Source: Candidatus Dadabacteria bacterium (GTDB lineage: Bacteria > Desulfobacterota_D > UBA1144 > Nemesobacterales > UBA2774). From it: 6,170 bases of DNA. The stretch covers positions 1 through 6,170 of the forward strand of contig JAHKKQ010000168.1 of NCBI GenBank assembly GCA_020027805.1, given 5' to 3'. The position numbers and the translations under genes were made by a program. Under the pieces are notes generated by a model that was not told the DNA's origin, searched no databases, and saw nothing but the letters and a program-made list of their open reading frames with translations. Position 1 is the first letter of the stretch; every line of letters begins with the position of its first letter. This document shows positions 5,398 to 6,170 of this stretch, in pieces.

Positions 5398-6170
5398 TCA
5401 ATTAGTGAGACGCTCGAGCGCCTCTTTGTATTTTTCGGATGTTTTTCTGACCACATCGGGGGGGAGGGACGGCGCGGGGGGGCGTTTGTCCCAGTCGAGT
5501 GACTCGAGATAATCCCTCACGAACTGCTTGTCGAAGCTCCTCTGGGGGCCTCCGGGCTTATAGTCGTCCATGGACCAGAATCTGGAGGAATCGGGCGTGA
5601 GCGCCTCGTCTATGAGGACGAGACCGCCTGTCGTTTCGTCTATCCCGAATTCGAACTTTGTGTCCGCGATTATTATCCCTTTCTTCTCCGCGATACCCCT
5701 CGCCCTCGAATAAATCTCGATGCTCACGTCCCTGACCCTTTCCGCGAGCCCCCTTCCGAGGAGCTCGGCCGCTCTCCCGAAACTGATGTTCTCGTCGTGA
5801 GTGCCTTCTTCGGCCTTGGTCGAGGGGGTGAAAATGGGCTCTTCGAGTTTAGAAGATTCCAGGAGCCCCGGCGGGAGCGGGATGCCGCAAACGGAATTAC
5901 TCTCCCTGTACTCTTTCCAGCCCGAGCCCGCAATGTACCCCCTTACGATGCATTCGACAGGGAGGGGCTTTGTCTTCCTCACGAGCATGCTCCTGCCTTC
6001 GAGCACCCCCCGGTGCCTCCTGAATTCTTTCGGATAATCATTAACATCGGTCGAGATAAGGTGGTTCCGGATGATGTCGCTCGTTTGCCCGAACCAGTAC
6101 TTCGATATCGTATTCAACACCTTCCCCTTCCCCGGTATCCCTTCGGGGAGGACTACGTCGAACGCCGAAA
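5398..6170 (-). CDS. purC: Phosphoribosylaminoimidazole-succinocarboxamide synthase (SAICAR synthetase), N-terminus outside window
   Basis: PurC joins CAIR and aspartate with ATP to make SAICAR in de novo purine synthesis, in the cytoplasm. The frame stays open through the right edge. The GTG at 6120 is an internal Val codon: the 16 codons before it read SAFDVVLPEGIPGKGK, the normal PurC sequence, so the true start lies beyond 6170. About 256 residues are visible and roughly 40 are missing if the protein has the usual ~295-300 residues of this longer PurC class. Visible marks are HLISTDV, GRSMLVRKTKPLPVECIVRG followed by YIAGSGWKEY, CGIPLPPGL, PIFTPSTKAEEGTHDENIS, GIIIADTKFEFG, LIDEALTPDSSRFW and SFDKQFVRDYLE, then WDKRPPAPSLPPDVV near the C-terminus. 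No disruption is seen. It is the first visible gene of the minus-strand set and ends 79 nt before the YeeZ-like gene. Confidence 0.97.
   Translation of the reverse strand, partial: SAFDVVLPEGIPGKGKVLNTISKYWFGQTSDIIRNHLISTDVNDYPKEFRRHRGVLEGRSMLVRKTKPLPVECIVRGYIAGSGWKEYRESNSVCGIPLPPGLLESSKLEEPIFTPSTKAEEGTHDENISFGRAAELLGRGLAERVRDVSIEIYSRARGIAEKKGIIIADTKFEFGIDETTGGLVLIDEALTPDSSRFWSMDDYKPGGPQRSFDKQFVRDYLESLDWDKRPPAPSLPPDVVRKTSEKYKEALERLTN

Noticed and set aside
5398..6120. A shortened PurC starting at GTG 6120
   Set aside because: The upstream codons read SAFDVVLPEGIPGKGK, standard PurC sequence, so the start lies outside the window.

Overview
The window is ordinary chromosomal housekeeping DNA from a bacterium. 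It holds no mobile element, CRISPR array, tRNA or rRNA that I can see. Two gene sets point toward each other. The plus-strand set is the 3' end of serA, then hisZ, then purA. The minus-strand set, read from the right edge inward, is purC (its 5' end lies off the window), a short YeeZ-like NAD(P)-binding protein, a PhoH/YbeZ-type ATPase and a small putative lipoprotein.

The lipoprotein and its outer-membrane-type signal suggest a Gram-negative cell. The serA-hisZ-purA order, moderately high GC and visible liking for AGG/AGA arginine and ATA isoleucine codons fit a deltaproteobacterial-type lineage (Desulfobacterota or a related candidate phylum). This placement is an inference from gene order and style, not a measured result.

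Left half (1-2921): three amino-acid and nucleotide genes are packed with a 1-nt overlap (serA/hisZ, TAATG) and a 2-nt gap (hisZ/purA), so they are almost certainly one translationally coupled operon. SerA starts serine synthesis. HisZ is the regulatory partner of a short-form HisG that must lie elsewhere. PurA commits IMP to AMP.

Right half (2931-6170, minus strand): purC supplies SAICAR in purine synthesis, so both ends of the window carry an aspartate-adding purine enzyme. The 79-nt gap after purC holds a small GC-rich hairpin, followed by the YeeZ-like gene. That gene ends about 70 residues earlier than the E. coli protein. A 296-nt AT-rich gap with a promoter-like site and an inverted repeat precedes phoH. 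A 52-nt gap with a very good extended -10 element separates phoH from the lipoprotein gene, which converges on purA with only 9 nt between stop codons.

The parts worth a second look are regulatory or structural: the two extended -10 elements, the inverted repeat beside one of them, the shortened YeeZ-like protein, phoH without an adjacent ybeY, and an uncharacterised small lipoprotein with a possible OB-fold. I found no convincing evidence of a new multi-gene system.
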